From Candidatus Polarisedimenticolaceae bacterium (GTDB lineage Bacteria; Pseudomonadota; Gammaproteobacteria; Chromatiales; Chromatiaceae), in the NCBI GenBank assembly GCA_021648685.1, contig JAKISI010000029.1, positions 1 to 43,347 of the forward strand: a stretch of 43,347 nt of DNA, read 5' to 3'. The notes below the pieces were generated by a model, which was given only the letters and a program-made list of their open reading frames with translations, was not told the DNA's origin and did not search any database. Each line of letters opens with the position of its first letter. The stretch's first letter is position 1. A program made the position numbers and the translations under genes. This document shows positions 28,441 through 37,058 of the stretch, piece after piece.

Positions 28441-29605
28441 AGACCGGGTTGGGCGGGCCGCCACCCTGCAAGAGCAACCCTTTGTGAGTCATCTGCTGGA
28501 GCTTCGCGACAGGTTATTGCGCGTCGTTATCGTGGCATTTGTGATTTTCTTGGTGCTGTTTCCGTTTGCCAATGAGCTCTACACACTCCTCGCAACCCCG
28601 CTGATCAAACACCTGCCAGAAGGCACCGGAATGATTGCCACACGCGTCATTGCCCCGTTTCTGACACCACTGAAGATGACTTTTGTATTTGCCATCTTTC
28701 TGTCAATTCCCTACATATTGCATCAGCTGTGGTCTTTTGTGGCGCCGGGGCTCTATCGCCATGAAAAACGGCTGGCGGTACCGATGCTGGTCTCCAGCAT
28801 CCTCCTGTTTTACCTGGGCATGGCTTTTGCCTACTTCATTGTCTTCCCGCTGCTGTTCAATATTCTGCCCAGCATGGCGCCAGATCAGATTACCGTCTCG
28901 CCGGATATTACCGACTATCTGGATTTTGTCCTGACCCTCTTTTTTGCCTTTGGCATAGCCTTTGAGGTACCCATTGCCACCATTCTGTTGGTCTGGATGG
29001 GGATCAGTACGCCGCAATCTCTGGCGGAAAAGAGACCCTATATCGTTATTGGTGCCTTCGGCATCGGCATGCTGCTGACCCCTCCCGATGTCATATCGCA
29101 AACCCTGCTGGCGGTGCCGATGTGGATACTGTTTGAGATAGGACTTATCTGCTCAAAGGCGTTTGTTCGAGACCGGGATGATGAGCCGGGCCAACCGGGG
29201 TCACCGCAAGAGATGGATGGTGAGATGTCTCACCTGGGTACGCCAACTGCTGCATCAGTGGCTACCCCAAGCAAAGATGACCCCTCCAGTGGCCAAGGAT
29301 CAGCTCAGAGCCAGGATTTCACCCCTCTCACATCCGACGAGCTCGCTGCGGAGCTGGATCGCATTGAGGAGACTCAGCGTGATCAGACGGCAAAGAAGCC
29401 AGCAGCGCCAAAGCCGCACCACTCGGCAGACATGCAGGCCGCTGAGCTGGATGTTGATGCCAAACTGCGGCTGGTTGCTGATTACCGGGATGAGGCGAAT
29501 GAGGAGCAGGCCCGTGTACTGCTGTATGAGGTGCTGGCGGATGGCAACGAAGATCAGGTTCGCGTAGCAAAAAACATCCTGCAACAGCTGGATGATAACT
29601 ATTGA
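28418..29605 (+). CDS. tatC: TatC translocase with an extra C-terminal FimV-like tail
   Basis: TatC is the six-helix receptor for twin-arginine signal peptides. Residues 1-251 form a normal TatC, with PFVSHLLELRDRLLR near the N-terminus, the helix hairpins, and KRPYIVIGAFGIGMLLTPPD. About 145 extra residues follow: a Pro/Ser/Gln-rich linker, then an acidic helical segment (about 345-395) with DVDAKLRLVADYRDEANEEQ and RVAKNILQQL. This resembles the C-terminal TPR-like domain of FimV/TonB-dependent hubs. The tail should be cytoplasmic. ATG 28418 overlaps tatB by 23 bases; ATG 28427 is an alternative. Its usual length is near 250, so the tail is the notable part. Confidence 0.92.
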   Translation: MGLMATPEDRVGRAATLQEQPFVSHLLELRDRLLRVVIVAFVIFLVLFPFANELYTLLATPLIKHLPEGTGMIATRVIAPFLTPLKMTFVFAIFLSIPYILHQLWSFVAPGLYRHEKRLAVPMLVSSILLFYLGMAFAYFIVFPLLFNILPSMAPDQITVSPDITDYLDFVLTLFFAFGIAFEVPIATILLVWMGISTPQSLAEKRPYIVIGAFGIGMLLTPPDVISQTLLAVPMWILFEIGLICSKAFVRDRDDEPGQPGSPQEMDGEMSHLGTPTAASVATPSKDDPSSGQGSAQSQDFTPLTSDELAAELDRIEETQRDQTAKKPAAPKPHHSADMQAAELDVDAKLRLVADYRDEANEEQARVLLYEVLADGNEDQVRVAKNILQQLDDNY

Positions 29606-29609
29606 ACCC

Positions 29610-29641
29610 AAAAGGAGCCGCAGCTTTCAACGGCTCCTTTT
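29610..29641. terminator. Bidirectional terminator between tatC and the pentapeptide gene
   Basis: AAAAGGAGCCG (29610-29620) and CGGCTCCTTTT (29631-29641) make a perfect 11-pair stem with a ten-base loop. T-runs occur on both strands because the A and T ends pair. It would stop tatC transcripts and the opposing minus-strand transcript of the pentapeptide gene. Confidence 0.75.
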
Positions 29642-29644
29642 AGG

Positions 29645-29989
29645 TTAACGGCTGTTTCGCATGCAGGTGCCATGCAGCAGGGACAGGGTAATCTCCTCTG
29701 CGGAGAGTGCAGCGGGGAAGGTGGTGCCGGATATTTTGGCTCCCTTTATGCTGGCACCTTCAAGCAGGGTGTCGCTCAAATCCAGCCCGCGCAGGTCAGC
29801 CTGCCGTAAATAGCAGCCTCTCATATCCAGCCCACAGGCATCCAGCCCCCGCAGATCCATACCACGCAGGTCGGAGTTTGCAAGGTCAGCCTTCTCACCC
29901 TTTGCCTTTCTTTCGTTAAACTCTGTGGCGTTATCCTCACGCAGCAGCTGGTACATGGGGTCGGATTTGATCTCTGGTGTTCTGCTCAT
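29645..29989 (-). CDS. Cytoplasmic pentapeptide-repeat protein
   Basis: The 114-residue product has no signal peptide. Residues about 35-92 are consecutive A(D/N)LxX-type repeats (ADLANSDLRGMDLRGLDACG and following), roughly ten to eleven copies, enough for about three coils of a right-handed quadrilateral beta-helix. The flanks are short and charged. The function of this group is unknown; Qnr-like gyrase protection is one precedent, but at this length it is not indicated. An AAGGGG site precedes the ATG, and rep lies upstream on the same strand. Confidence 0.85.
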   Translation of the reverse strand: MSRTPEIKSDPMYQLLREDNATEFNERKAKGEKADLANSDLRGMDLRGLDACGLDMRGCYLRQADLRGLDLSDTLLEGASIKGAKISGTTFPAALSAEEITLSLLHGTCMRNSR

Positions 29990-30082
29990 GCTATTTCCCC
30001 TTAATATCAGAAGGTTACTTTCTGGATTGTAGTGTAGTTAAGGCTTTTTTGTAGTTTTGTTTGCTGAGCAGTGACGCTGCCA

Positions 30083-32092
30083 TCAGTGACCCAGTATGGC
30101 TCTGAGATTGGCCAGATGAGCAGTGCCGCGCTGCTGTTTCTCTTCAGCTGAGAGTGTGCTGTTACGCCCCTCCCAGGCAAGGTCCTCCTCAGGCAGCTCA
30201 GCCAGAAAACGGCTGGGTTCACAGCGAACCAGCTCCCCAAACTGCTTGCGTTTACTGGCAAAGGTGATGGTGAGTGTTCGCTGTGCACGGGTAATGCCCA
30301 CATAGGCGAGGCGGCGCTCCTCCTCGATATTATCCTCTTCGATGCTGTTGCGATGGGGTAGCAGCTCTTCCTCCATGCCGACCAGAAAGACATGCGGAAA
30401 CTCCAGCCCTTTGGCAGAGTGTAGCGTCATCAGATGTACCTGGTTGCTCTCCTCTTCGCTCTCCTGATTTTCCAGCATATCCATCAACGTCAGGTGGTTA
30501 ATGATCTCGGCCAGACTTTTCCCCTCATGACTCCCCCGATGCAGGCTGTCGAGCCATTTGATCAGATCAGCAACATTCTCCATGCGGCGCTCTGCTGCCC
30601 GGTCGTTGCTGCTGGTCTCGGATAGCCAATCCTCGTAGCCGGTCTCACGAATCAGATCCTGGAGGATGTGAGCCGGGCTGCTGTTTTCAGTGCGCTGGTG
30701 AAAATGTCTGACCAAGTGGCTGAAATCGGCCAGTTTCTCCTGGGCGCGCTTTGAGAGTAGCTGCTCCAGCCCAAACTCTCCGCAGGCCTGTAATAGCGTG
30801 TTTCGGCGCTGCCCGGCGTAGTTGGAGAGTTTCTCCAGTGTGGATGGGCCGATCTCCCGGCGCGGGATGTTGACGATGCGCAGGAATGCAGCATCATCAT
30901 CCGGGTTGGCCAGCAGCCGCAGGTAGGCCATGAGATCCTTGATTTCGGTGCGTGAAAAGAAGGAGGTGCCGCCACTGAGAAGATAGGGGATGCTGTTTTC
31001 ACGCAGTACCTTCTCGAAGATGCGCGCCTGGTGGTTGCCCCGGTAGAGGATGGCGTAATCGCCATGCCGGGTTCCTTTGGTAAAGCGGTGGTGCAGTATC
31101 TCAGAGACCACCTTCTGTGCCTCATGCTCCTCATTTTTGCACTCCAGGATTCGAATAGGGTCGCCAGGCCCCAGTTCGCTCCAGAGCTTTTTTTCAAACA
31201 GATGCGGGTTATTTTTGATCAGCTGGTTGGCGCTGCGCAGGATGCGTCCTGATGAGCGATAGTTCTGTTCCAGTTTAACCACCTTCAAGCGGGGAAAATC
31301 CTCTTTTAGCCGCCCCAGGTTCTCTGGTCGCGCACCGCGCCAGGCATAGATGGATTGGTCATCATCGCCCACGGCGGTGAAGGGGGTGAGCTTCCCCACC
31401 AGCAGCCGAACCAGCTCATATTGGCAGCTGTTGGTGTCCTGATACTCATCCACCAGCAGGTGGCGGATACGATGCTGCCACCGCTCCAGGGCTTTAGGGT
31501 GCTGGCGCAGGATCTGTACCGGCAACCGGATCAGGTCATCAAAATCAACTGCATTATAGGCCAGCATGGCGCGCTGGTATTCGGCATAGAGCCGTGCCGT
31601 TTGGTGCTCGCTCTCATCCTGAGCCTGAGAGAGCGCCTGCTCAGGTGATACCTGCTCACTCTTCCAGCCGGATATCCGCCAGAGTCTGTTGCGGGCACTC
31701 TCATCCTCCCGGGTGTCAGTTTTGCGCAGCAGCTCCTTGAGCAGGGTCTCAGAGTCCTGTGCATCGTAGATTGAAAAGCCCGGCCTGTGTCCTGACAATG
31801 TAGATTCACGGCGCAGTATATTCAGCCCAAGCGTGTGAAAGGTGGAGATGCTGAGTCCTTGAGTATCCACCCCTTTGAGCAGGCTCTCTACGCGGGACTT
31901 CATCTCCCGTGATGCCTTGTTGGTAAAGGTGACGGCGGTGATATGGCGAGGCGAGATGCCACACTCCTCTATCAGGTAGGCGATCTTGTTGGTGATGACG
32001 CGGGTTTTGCCGCTACCTGCGCCTGCCAGCACCAGCAGTGGGCCGCTGGTATAGCGCATGGCTTCATTTTGATGGGCATTTAATTTAGACAC
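30083..32092 (-). CDS. rep: ATP-dependent DNA helicase Rep
   Basis: Rep is a superfamily 1A 3'-5' helicase that clears proteins ahead of the replication fork. From the GTG at 32092 the product has 669 residues, close to E. coli Rep, and begins SKLNAHQNEAM after the initiator. Motif I is LAGAGSGKTRVI, Ia is TFTNKA, II is VDEYQDTN and III is GDDDQSIYAWRGA. Then come LEQNYRSS, LMTLHSAKGLEFP and YVGITRAQ. The frame stays open to 32491, but that part has no similarity. The wording of motifs Ia and TLGLNILRRE favours Rep over UvrD. Confidence 0.94.
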   Translation of the reverse strand: MSKLNAHQNEAMRYTSGPLLVLAGAGSGKTRVITNKIAYLIEECGISPRHITAVTFTNKASREMKSRVESLLKGVDTQGLSISTFHTLGLNILRRESTLSGHRPGFSIYDAQDSETLLKELLRKTDTREDESARNRLWRISGWKSEQVSPEQALSQAQDESEHQTARLYAEYQRAMLAYNAVDFDDLIRLPVQILRQHPKALERWQHRIRHLLVDEYQDTNSCQYELVRLLVGKLTPFTAVGDDDQSIYAWRGARPENLGRLKEDFPRLKVVKLEQNYRSSGRILRSANQLIKNNPHLFEKKLWSELGPGDPIRILECKNEEHEAQKVVSEILHHRFTKGTRHGDYAILYRGNHQARIFEKVLRENSIPYLLSGGTSFFSRTEIKDLMAYLRLLANPDDDAAFLRIVNIPRREIGPSTLEKLSNYAGQRRNTLLQACGEFGLEQLLSKRAQEKLADFSHLVRHFHQRTENSSPAHILQDLIRETGYEDWLSETSSNDRAAERRMENVADLIKWLDSLHRGSHEGKSLAEIINHLTLMDMLENQESEEESNQVHLMTLHSAKGLEFPHVFLVGMEEELLPHRNSIEEDNIEEERRLAYVGITRAQRTLTITFASKRKQFGELVRCEPSRFLAELPEEDLAWEGRNSTLSAEEKQQRGTAHLANLRAILGH

Positions 32093-32177
32093 GGCTGGCT
32101 GTGCCTGGGGTTGAATCAGGGGGTCGATGCATAAGGGGATTTGATCTAATTTGGTGTGGTTCTCTTCCGTCTGCCTA

Positions 32178-32183
32178 TTATAA
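32178..32183 (-). promoter_or_regulatory. Candidate rep promoter -10
   Basis: On the minus strand a perfect TATAAT (preceded by CAGT) lies about 86 bases upstream of the rep GTG. The -35 at 17 bases is poor (CCCACA). The 238-base gap 32093-32330 between rep and the DUF2782 gene is otherwise without a gene, and a plus-strand promoter must lie in it too. Confidence 0.35.
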
Positions 32184-32330
32184 CTGTGGCAGGGCGCTGT
32201 GTGGGGGGAATTCTGCATAGTGGTGTTGAAAGGGACGGGTAATTCTGGGCAAACTGTAATAAAATTCGGCTCTGAAGATGGTAATTTTGCGACATCGGTC
32301 GCTTCCCCAACGATGCGGGCGGTTATTAAA

Positions 32331-32675
32331 ATGAGAAAACTAATCAATCTGGGTCTGTTGCTGCTATTTGTCAGCGCTCCTTTGCTGGCGGAAGAGAGCA
32401 CTATGGAGCCTGTCATTGCACCTGAGCCACCAGCATTGCCACCACAAATCGAGAGTGGCGAAGCACTGGAACCAGAGGTTACCATTATCAAGTCGGAAGA
32501 GAAGACGGTGGAGGAGTATCGTCTGAATGGGAGGCTGGTTCTGGTGAAGATTACACCCGCAGTGGGGCCGGCATACTATCTCGTTGACTCCGATGGTGAT
32601 GGGATACTGGATGCCCAGGAGCATGATGTGAGAAGTGAAAGTGTCCAGCAATGGGTGCTTTTCAGCTGGGATTGA
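32331..32675 (+). CDS. DUF2782 exported protein
   Basis: The 114-residue product has a signal peptide (RKLINLGLLLLFVSAPLLAEE), then a proline-rich spacer with PPALPPQIESGEALEPEVTI, and the conserved EEYRLNGRLVLVKITP and GPAYYLVDSDGDG. This is the DUF2782 pattern common in Gammaproteobacteria; its function is unknown. I take ATG 32331, which puts the basic residues directly before the hydrophobic core. ATG 32313 adds six residues. It precedes thrB by 53 bases, a pairing I believe is common in this class. Confidence 0.85.
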   Translation: MRKLINLGLLLLFVSAPLLAEESTMEPVIAPEPPALPPQIESGEALEPEVTIIKSEEKTVEEYRLNGRLVLVKITPAVGPAYYLVDSDGDGILDAQEHDVRSESVQQWVLFSWD

Positions 32676-32728
32676 CCCTGGCTGCACACCTGTAACTTCT
32701 TACTGAACAGATAACCGAGCGGAACCCA

Positions 32729-33679
32729 ATGTCCGTCTACACCCGTGTTGAGCGTGAACAGCTCAAAACCTTTCTGACTCACTACAATCTGGGAGAGCTG
32801 CTGGAGCAGCAGGGCATCTCCGATGGCATTGAGAATACCAACTACTTTGTCACCACTACCAAAGGGCGCTATGTTCTCACCCTGTTTGAGTCACTGCGTG
32901 CAGAGGAGCTGCCCTTTTTTCTTGATCTGATGGCCTTTCTGTCGGAGCACAATGTGCCCAGCGCCTCGCCATTGGCGGATACTGACGGGTGTTATCTTCG
33001 CACACTGAATGACCGTCCTGCGGCGCTGGTTGAGCGGCTGGGCGGCAGTTGGGTTCCTGCCCCTTCGGTAGCACAGTGTGCGGCATTGGGCCGTGTGTTG
33101 GGTCGTTTGAACCGTGAAGGGCAGGCGTTTGAAGGGCAACGCTCAAACAGTCGTGGCCCTCGCTGGTGGCGGGTTGCCTCAGAGCGGGTGATGGAGCGGC
33201 TCCCTGAAGCCGATGCCAGAATGCTGCAAGATGAGCTGATCTATCAATCCAGCCATCGCCTGGATGAGCTGCCCAGGGGGGTGATCCATGCGGATCTCTT
33301 CCGGGACAATGCGCTTTTTCAGGGTGATGAATTGACCGGGGTGATCGACTTCTATTATGCCTGCACTGATGTGCTGCTCTACGATCTGGCGGTCACGGTC
33401 AATGATTGGTGCTCCGATGGAGATGGGGTACTGGATAGTGTGCGAGCCACTGCCATGTTGCAGGCCTACCATGCCGAGCGTCCATTGACTGATCAGGAGC
33501 GTAAAAGCTGGCCCGTGATGCTGCGTGCCGGGGCGCTCCGCTTCTGGTTGTCACGCCTGCAAGACAAACTTTTTCCGCGCCCCGGTGAGATAACCCACAT
33601 CAAAGATCCGGAGGAGTATGCCCGGATTTTGCGTAACCGCATTGCATGCTGCGAAAAAGATAGCCTCCCCTGGCTCTGA
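32729..33679 (+). CDS. thrB: Homoserine kinase (aminoglycoside-phosphotransferase fold)
   Basis: This enzyme phosphorylates homoserine on the threonine pathway. The 316-residue product belongs to the kinase-like group used by Pseudomonas and Alphaproteobacteria, not to the GHMP type. It begins SVYTRVEREQLKTFLTHYN. It has GISDGIENTNYFVTTTKGRYVLTLFE, the catalytic VIHADLFRDNALF and the metal site VIDFYYACTD. It follows the DUF2782 gene and is 14 bases before the TRAP permease genes. Confidence 0.92.
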   Translation: MSVYTRVEREQLKTFLTHYNLGELLEQQGISDGIENTNYFVTTTKGRYVLTLFESLRAEELPFFLDLMAFLSEHNVPSASPLADTDGCYLRTLNDRPAALVERLGGSWVPAPSVAQCAALGRVLGRLNREGQAFEGQRSNSRGPRWWRVASERVMERLPEADARMLQDELIYQSSHRLDELPRGVIHADLFRDNALFQGDELTGVIDFYYACTDVLLYDLAVTVNDWCSDGDGVLDSVRATAMLQAYHAERPLTDQERKSWPVMLRAGALRFWLSRLQDKLFPRPGEITHIKDPEEYARILRNRIACCEKDSLPWL

Positions 33680-33693
33680 GCTTTACTCTCTTC

Positions 33694-34257
33694 ATGCGTT
33701 CGTTCAATGGCACTCTGCTGCGCACCCTTCGGCTTTTTGAATCGGTAAGTGACTGGGTGGGCCGGGCGGCATCCTGGCTCTCTCTGCTGATGGTGCTGGT
33801 GACCTTTGCAGTGGTGGTACTGCGCTACGCCTTTGATCTGGGATGGATTGCCATGCAGGAGTCCATCACCTATATGCATGCGGTGCTGTTTTTATCCGGG
33901 GTGGCCTATACCTTGCGTCATCAGGGGCATGTGCGGGTCGACATCTTCTATCGCCGTTTCTCTAAACGAACCCAGGCCTGGGTCGATCTGTTTGGCACCC
34001 TGTTTTTGTTGATGCCGGTCTGCCTCTTTATCTTCTTTATCAGTTGGGACTATGTGGCGAGCTCCTGGTCGCTGTTCGAGGGGTCACGCGAGGCCGGTGG
34101 GCTGGATGGGGTCTTCCTGCTCAAAAGCATGATTTTGGTAATGGCCGGGCTTTTAGTGCTGCAGGGGCTGGCGATTCTGCTGCGCTGCAAGCTGCTGCTG
34201 GGGGGCTATATTGACCAGCTCTATGACAGCGATGGGTCAGCGGAGGGGAGCCTCTAG
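33694..34257 (+). CDS. dctQ: TRAP transporter small permease (DctQ type)
   Basis: The small subunit of a tripartite ATP-independent periplasmic transporter. The 187-residue product has four predicted membrane helices. Helix 1 lies at about residues 25-47 with WLSLLMVLVTFAVVVLRY. The family pattern WIAMQESITYMHAVLFLSG and RHQGHVRVDIFYRR is present. The stop overlaps the dctM GTG. It partners DctM in the membrane, and a substrate-binding DctP is needed but is not encoded here. Confidence 0.93.
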   Translation: MRSFNGTLLRTLRLFESVSDWVGRAASWLSLLMVLVTFAVVVLRYAFDLGWIAMQESITYMHAVLFLSGVAYTLRHQGHVRVDIFYRRFSKRTQAWVDLFGTLFLLMPVCLFIFFISWDYVASSWSLFEGSREAGGLDGVFLLKSMILVMAGLLVLQGLAILLRCKLLLGGYIDQLYDSDGSAEGSL

Positions 34258-35642
34258 TGGCAGAGTTTTTGCCACTGCTGATGTTTCTCTGCGTCTGTCT
34301 GGTGCTGCTGCTGGGCTATCCTGTTGCTCTCTCGCTGGCCGGGACGGCACTCCTTTTCGCCTGGGTTGGTGGCATGACCGGCCACTTCGACACCGTCTTT
34401 TTGCAGGCGCTGCCCAATCGCCTCTATGGCATCATGACCAATCAGACGCTGATTGCGGTGCCACTGTTTGTCTTTATGGGGGTGATGCTGGAGCGCTCCC
34501 GTGTGGCAGAGAATCTGCTGGACACCATGGCCGCCCTGTTTGGGCCGGTGCGCGGCGGGCTGGGTATCTCAGTGACGCTGGTCGGCATGTTGCTGGCGGC
34601 CAGCACTGGCATTGTCGGCGCAACCGTGGTCACCATGGGGTTGCTTTCACTGCCAACCATGCTGCGCCGCAATTATGATCCGGCGCTGGCGGCAGGCAGC
34701 ATCTGTGCTGCCGGTACCCTGGGGCAGATTATTCCGCCCTCCATCGTACTGGTTCTGTTGGGGGATGTACTCTCATCGGCCTATCAGCAGGCGCAGCTGG
34801 ATATGGGTATCTTCTCACCCGATACCGTCTCGGTGGGTGATCTCTTTATTGGAGCATTGATCCCAGGGCTGCTGCTGGTGATGCTCTATATGCTCTATCA
34901 GGTGGGGGTCGCCTTTTTCAGGCCCGATGCGGCACCGGCTATTCCGATGGCGGAGCGGGAGCAGAACAGTGCCGCTCTGTGGGGCAGGGTGCTCAAGGTT
35001 CTGCTGCCGCCACTGCTGCTGATTGTTGCGGTGCTGGGTTCCATTTTGGGTGGTTTTGCAACGCCTACCGAGGCGGCTTCGGTGGGGGCTATGGGGTCGA
35101 TCCTGTTGGCGGCGCTTCAGCGGCAGCTGAATCTCGCTACCTTGCGGGAGGTGATGCAGAACACCACCCGCGTCACCAGCATGGTGTTTCTGATCTTTAT
35201 CGGAGCGGCGGTCTTTTCATTGGTTTTTCGGGGGTTTGAAGGTGATGAGCTGGTGACCGAGCTGCTGTCGGATCTGCCGGGTGGTGTCTTCAGTGCTGTG
35301 CTGATCGTTATGCTGATCATGTTCCTGTTGGGCTTTATCCTTGATTTTATCGAGATCACCTTTGTCGTTGTGCCCATTGTTGGCCCCATCCTGCTGGCGA
35401 TGGGGCTTGATCCGGTCTGGCTTGGGGTGATGATCGCTATCAACCTGCAAACCTCATTCCTGACCCCTCCCTTTGGTTTCGCACTCTTCTATCTGAGAGG
35501 TGTGGCGCCGCCTGAGATTACGACGGGGCAGATCTACCGTGGTGTAGCTCCTTTTATTGTGATCCAGCTTCTAATGCTCGGGCTACTGGCCTGGCAGCCG
35601 GGGCTTGCCACTTGGTTGCCCGGTGTTGTGTATGGCAGTTAG
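34257..35642 (+). CDS. dctM: TRAP transporter large permease (DctM type)
   Basis: The large permease, a sodium-driven uptake channel of the IT superfamily. At 461 residues it is somewhat longer than the usual 425-430. About 12 hydrophobic segments are seen, with family motifs PLFVFMGVMLERS, ASTGIVGATVVTMGLLSLP, SICAAGTLGQIIPPSIVLV and FATPTEAASVGAMG, and LTPPFGFALFYLRG near the C-terminus. It starts at GTG 34257, overlapping the dctQ stop by one base. Substrate cannot be told; the DctM subtype with an insert after SIVLVLLGD often transports organic acids. Confidence 0.94.
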   Translation: MAEFLPLLMFLCVCLVLLLGYPVALSLAGTALLFAWVGGMTGHFDTVFLQALPNRLYGIMTNQTLIAVPLFVFMGVMLERSRVAENLLDTMAALFGPVRGGLGISVTLVGMLLAASTGIVGATVVTMGLLSLPTMLRRNYDPALAAGSICAAGTLGQIIPPSIVLVLLGDVLSSAYQQAQLDMGIFSPDTVSVGDLFIGALIPGLLLVMLYMLYQVGVAFFRPDAAPAIPMAEREQNSAALWGRVLKVLLPPLLLIVAVLGSILGGFATPTEAASVGAMGSILLAALQRQLNLATLREVMQNTTRVTSMVFLIFIGAAVFSLVFRGFEGDELVTELLSDLPGGVFSAVLIVMLIMFLLGFILDFIEITFVVVPIVGPILLAMGLDPVWLGVMIAINLQTSFLTPPFGFALFYLRGVAPPEITTGQIYRGVAPFIVIQLLMLGLLAWQPGLATWLPGVVYGS

Positions 35643-35707
35643 GAGGCTACCTTCGGACCGTCTCCTGGATTATTACTGTGTGTATTTTGTTCGATCAGAA
35701 AATTGCC

Positions 35708-35713
35708 TATACT
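35708..35713 (+). promoter_or_regulatory. Candidate promoter -10 for the accessory operon
   Basis: TATACT at 35708-35713, with a poor TTTTGT at 17 bases upstream, lies 43 bases before the 32-codon ORF at 35757. It would give the block that follows its own promoter, separate from the TRAP genes. No convincing terminator lies after dctM. Confidence 0.4.
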
Positions 35714-35756
35714 TACTCCACAGGGTTCGGGAATTAGATTCATAAAGGAGCTTGTC

Positions 35757-35855
35757 ATGGATGTTTATGACCTGGGTGACCTCTTTTTCTACCGGACACT
35801 GGAGCAGCTGCTTGGAGCAAAACTCGGTGGCATATCGATCTACCTGGGCTACTGA
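35757..35855 (+). CDS. Candidate small protein, 32 residues
   Basis: An ATG at 35757 is preceded by AAAGGAG at ideal spacing (35744-35750). The 32-codon frame ends in TGA at 35853-35855. It begins MDVYDLGDLFFYRTLEQLLG and ends with GISIYLGY: acidic at the start, then a hydrophobic, leucine- and aromatic-rich part. It lies 41 bases before the metallopeptidase gene. It may be a real small protein or a leader peptide. I know no homologue. The ribosome site is the main evidence. Confidence 0.5.
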   Translation: MDVYDLGDLFFYRTLEQLLGAKLGGISIYLGY

Positions 35856-35896
35856 CTCTTTCTCCACCTGCCGGTTGAGACAATCGGAGAAGTCAA

Positions 35897-37054
35897 ATGG
35901 TCAAACAACTGTTAGTCAGTATTGCACTGGGCTTATTGCTCAGCACAGCCGCCCATAGCGCCGGCAATTCCAGCAAGGGTTCCGCGATATATAATGTTCT
36001 GCGCCAGCAGGGATTGCTGGAGAGCTACATGCTCGACGCCGTCACTGAACTGACCGGCACCCTCATCAGAGCCGCACAACACTGGCCCGGCTACGGTGTC
36101 AACCGTCCATACGTTCCCGGCAATGTAAATATCTACATGATCGACGCCGCCCGCCTTCCTGAAAAGAACATACTGGCAGCATTCGACATCAATCTTGCAA
36201 AACACAGCCTCCAGGGTAACGCCATGGCAGATGAGGAGACTGGCATCCTGTTCGTCGATACAGGACTATTCAAATCACTGATTACGGTGGCGATTCTGTT
36301 CAGTGAGCAGGATATCTCTACATCCATTGGGGTTGCCGCTGTTAAAGCCCGCGGAGTCGATGCATTCAGGCAACTCTGGGATCCAGCAATAAACCCTGCG
36401 CTGGATAATGCTGAGGATACGGACAAGTGGGTCATGCTGGCTTCCGGTGCAGCTGCATTTGTGCTGGCTCACGAAATGGGTCATATCTATCTCGGGGCTG
36501 ACAACGCTACGAAAAGGCGCAGGCCGATGCGCTTCAAGAGCAAACAGGATAAGGATATGCACTGGGCATGTGACAGCCTCGTCGACAAGAAGTACCAGCG
36601 GCAACAGCAGATTGAGCAGAAGGCCGATGATTTTGCTGCTTCCATCCTCAGCCAGGTGCTGTTTCCGGAAGGCTTACTCACCATACAACGCCTGCGTTAT
36701 GAGCTGGGCGCACACTGGTATATTATCTACAGCATGGGGGAGCAGACTGTCGAGGCGCTCTATGCTACAGAGAGCCAGAGTATATTGAACGCCTTGCGCA
36801 TGATGTTCGGGCCAGAGATCTACCAGGAACTGCGCGCAAAAAAGGAGGGTTCGGGTCGGGGTTCCGTGCAAATATTCTTTCCCAAGAGCCACCCTGCCAA
36901 CATCCGGAGGGCATCGCGCTCTCTGGGGCGTCTGGCGCAATCGCCCTACAGTTTTTACTACAACGAGCCACCCAGCACGGACAGTGACATTGCCATGTTT
37001 GAGTTGCTACTGACCCAGGAGTGCAAAAACCTGAGAACCAGGTACCGCAAATAG
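35897..37054 (+). CDS. Secreted M48-like zinc metallopeptidase
   Basis: The 385-residue product has a signal peptide ending about residue 21 (LLLSTAAHSAG). The gluzincin zinc site is HEMGH at residues 192-196, with a third-ligand candidate Glu240 in EQKADDFAAS, an ExxxD pattern 44 residues later. Near the C-terminus KSHPANIRRASRSL resembles the HP..R motif of M48 peptidases. It lacks membrane helices, so it should be periplasmic. I do not recognise a named family. It heads, with the small ORF, a three- to four-gene operon; the next gene starts four bases after its stop. Confidence 0.75.
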   Translation: MVKQLLVSIALGLLLSTAAHSAGNSSKGSAIYNVLRQQGLLESYMLDAVTELTGTLIRAAQHWPGYGVNRPYVPGNVNIYMIDAARLPEKNILAAFDINLAKHSLQGNAMADEETGILFVDTGLFKSLITVAILFSEQDISTSIGVAAVKARGVDAFRQLWDPAINPALDNAEDTDKWVMLASGAAAFVLAHEMGHIYLGADNATKRRRPMRFKSKQDKDMHWACDSLVDKKYQRQQQIEQKADDFAASILSQVLFPEGLLTIQRLRYELGAHWYIIYSMGEQTVEALYATESQSILNALRMMFGPEIYQELRAKKEGSGRGSVQIFFPKSHPANIRRASRSLGRLAQSPYSFYYNEPPSTDSDIAMFELLLTQECKNLRTRYRK

Positions 37055-37058
37055 AGAG

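Noticed and set aside
32093-32491. Upstream extension of rep by 133 codons
   Set aside because: No similarity to Rep, and it would run across the candidate promoter; GTG 32092 gives a normal-length protein.
35641-35672. Possible terminator after dctM
   Set aside because: Only AGGAG/CTCCT and a few inner pairs form; the stem is interrupted and has no T-run.
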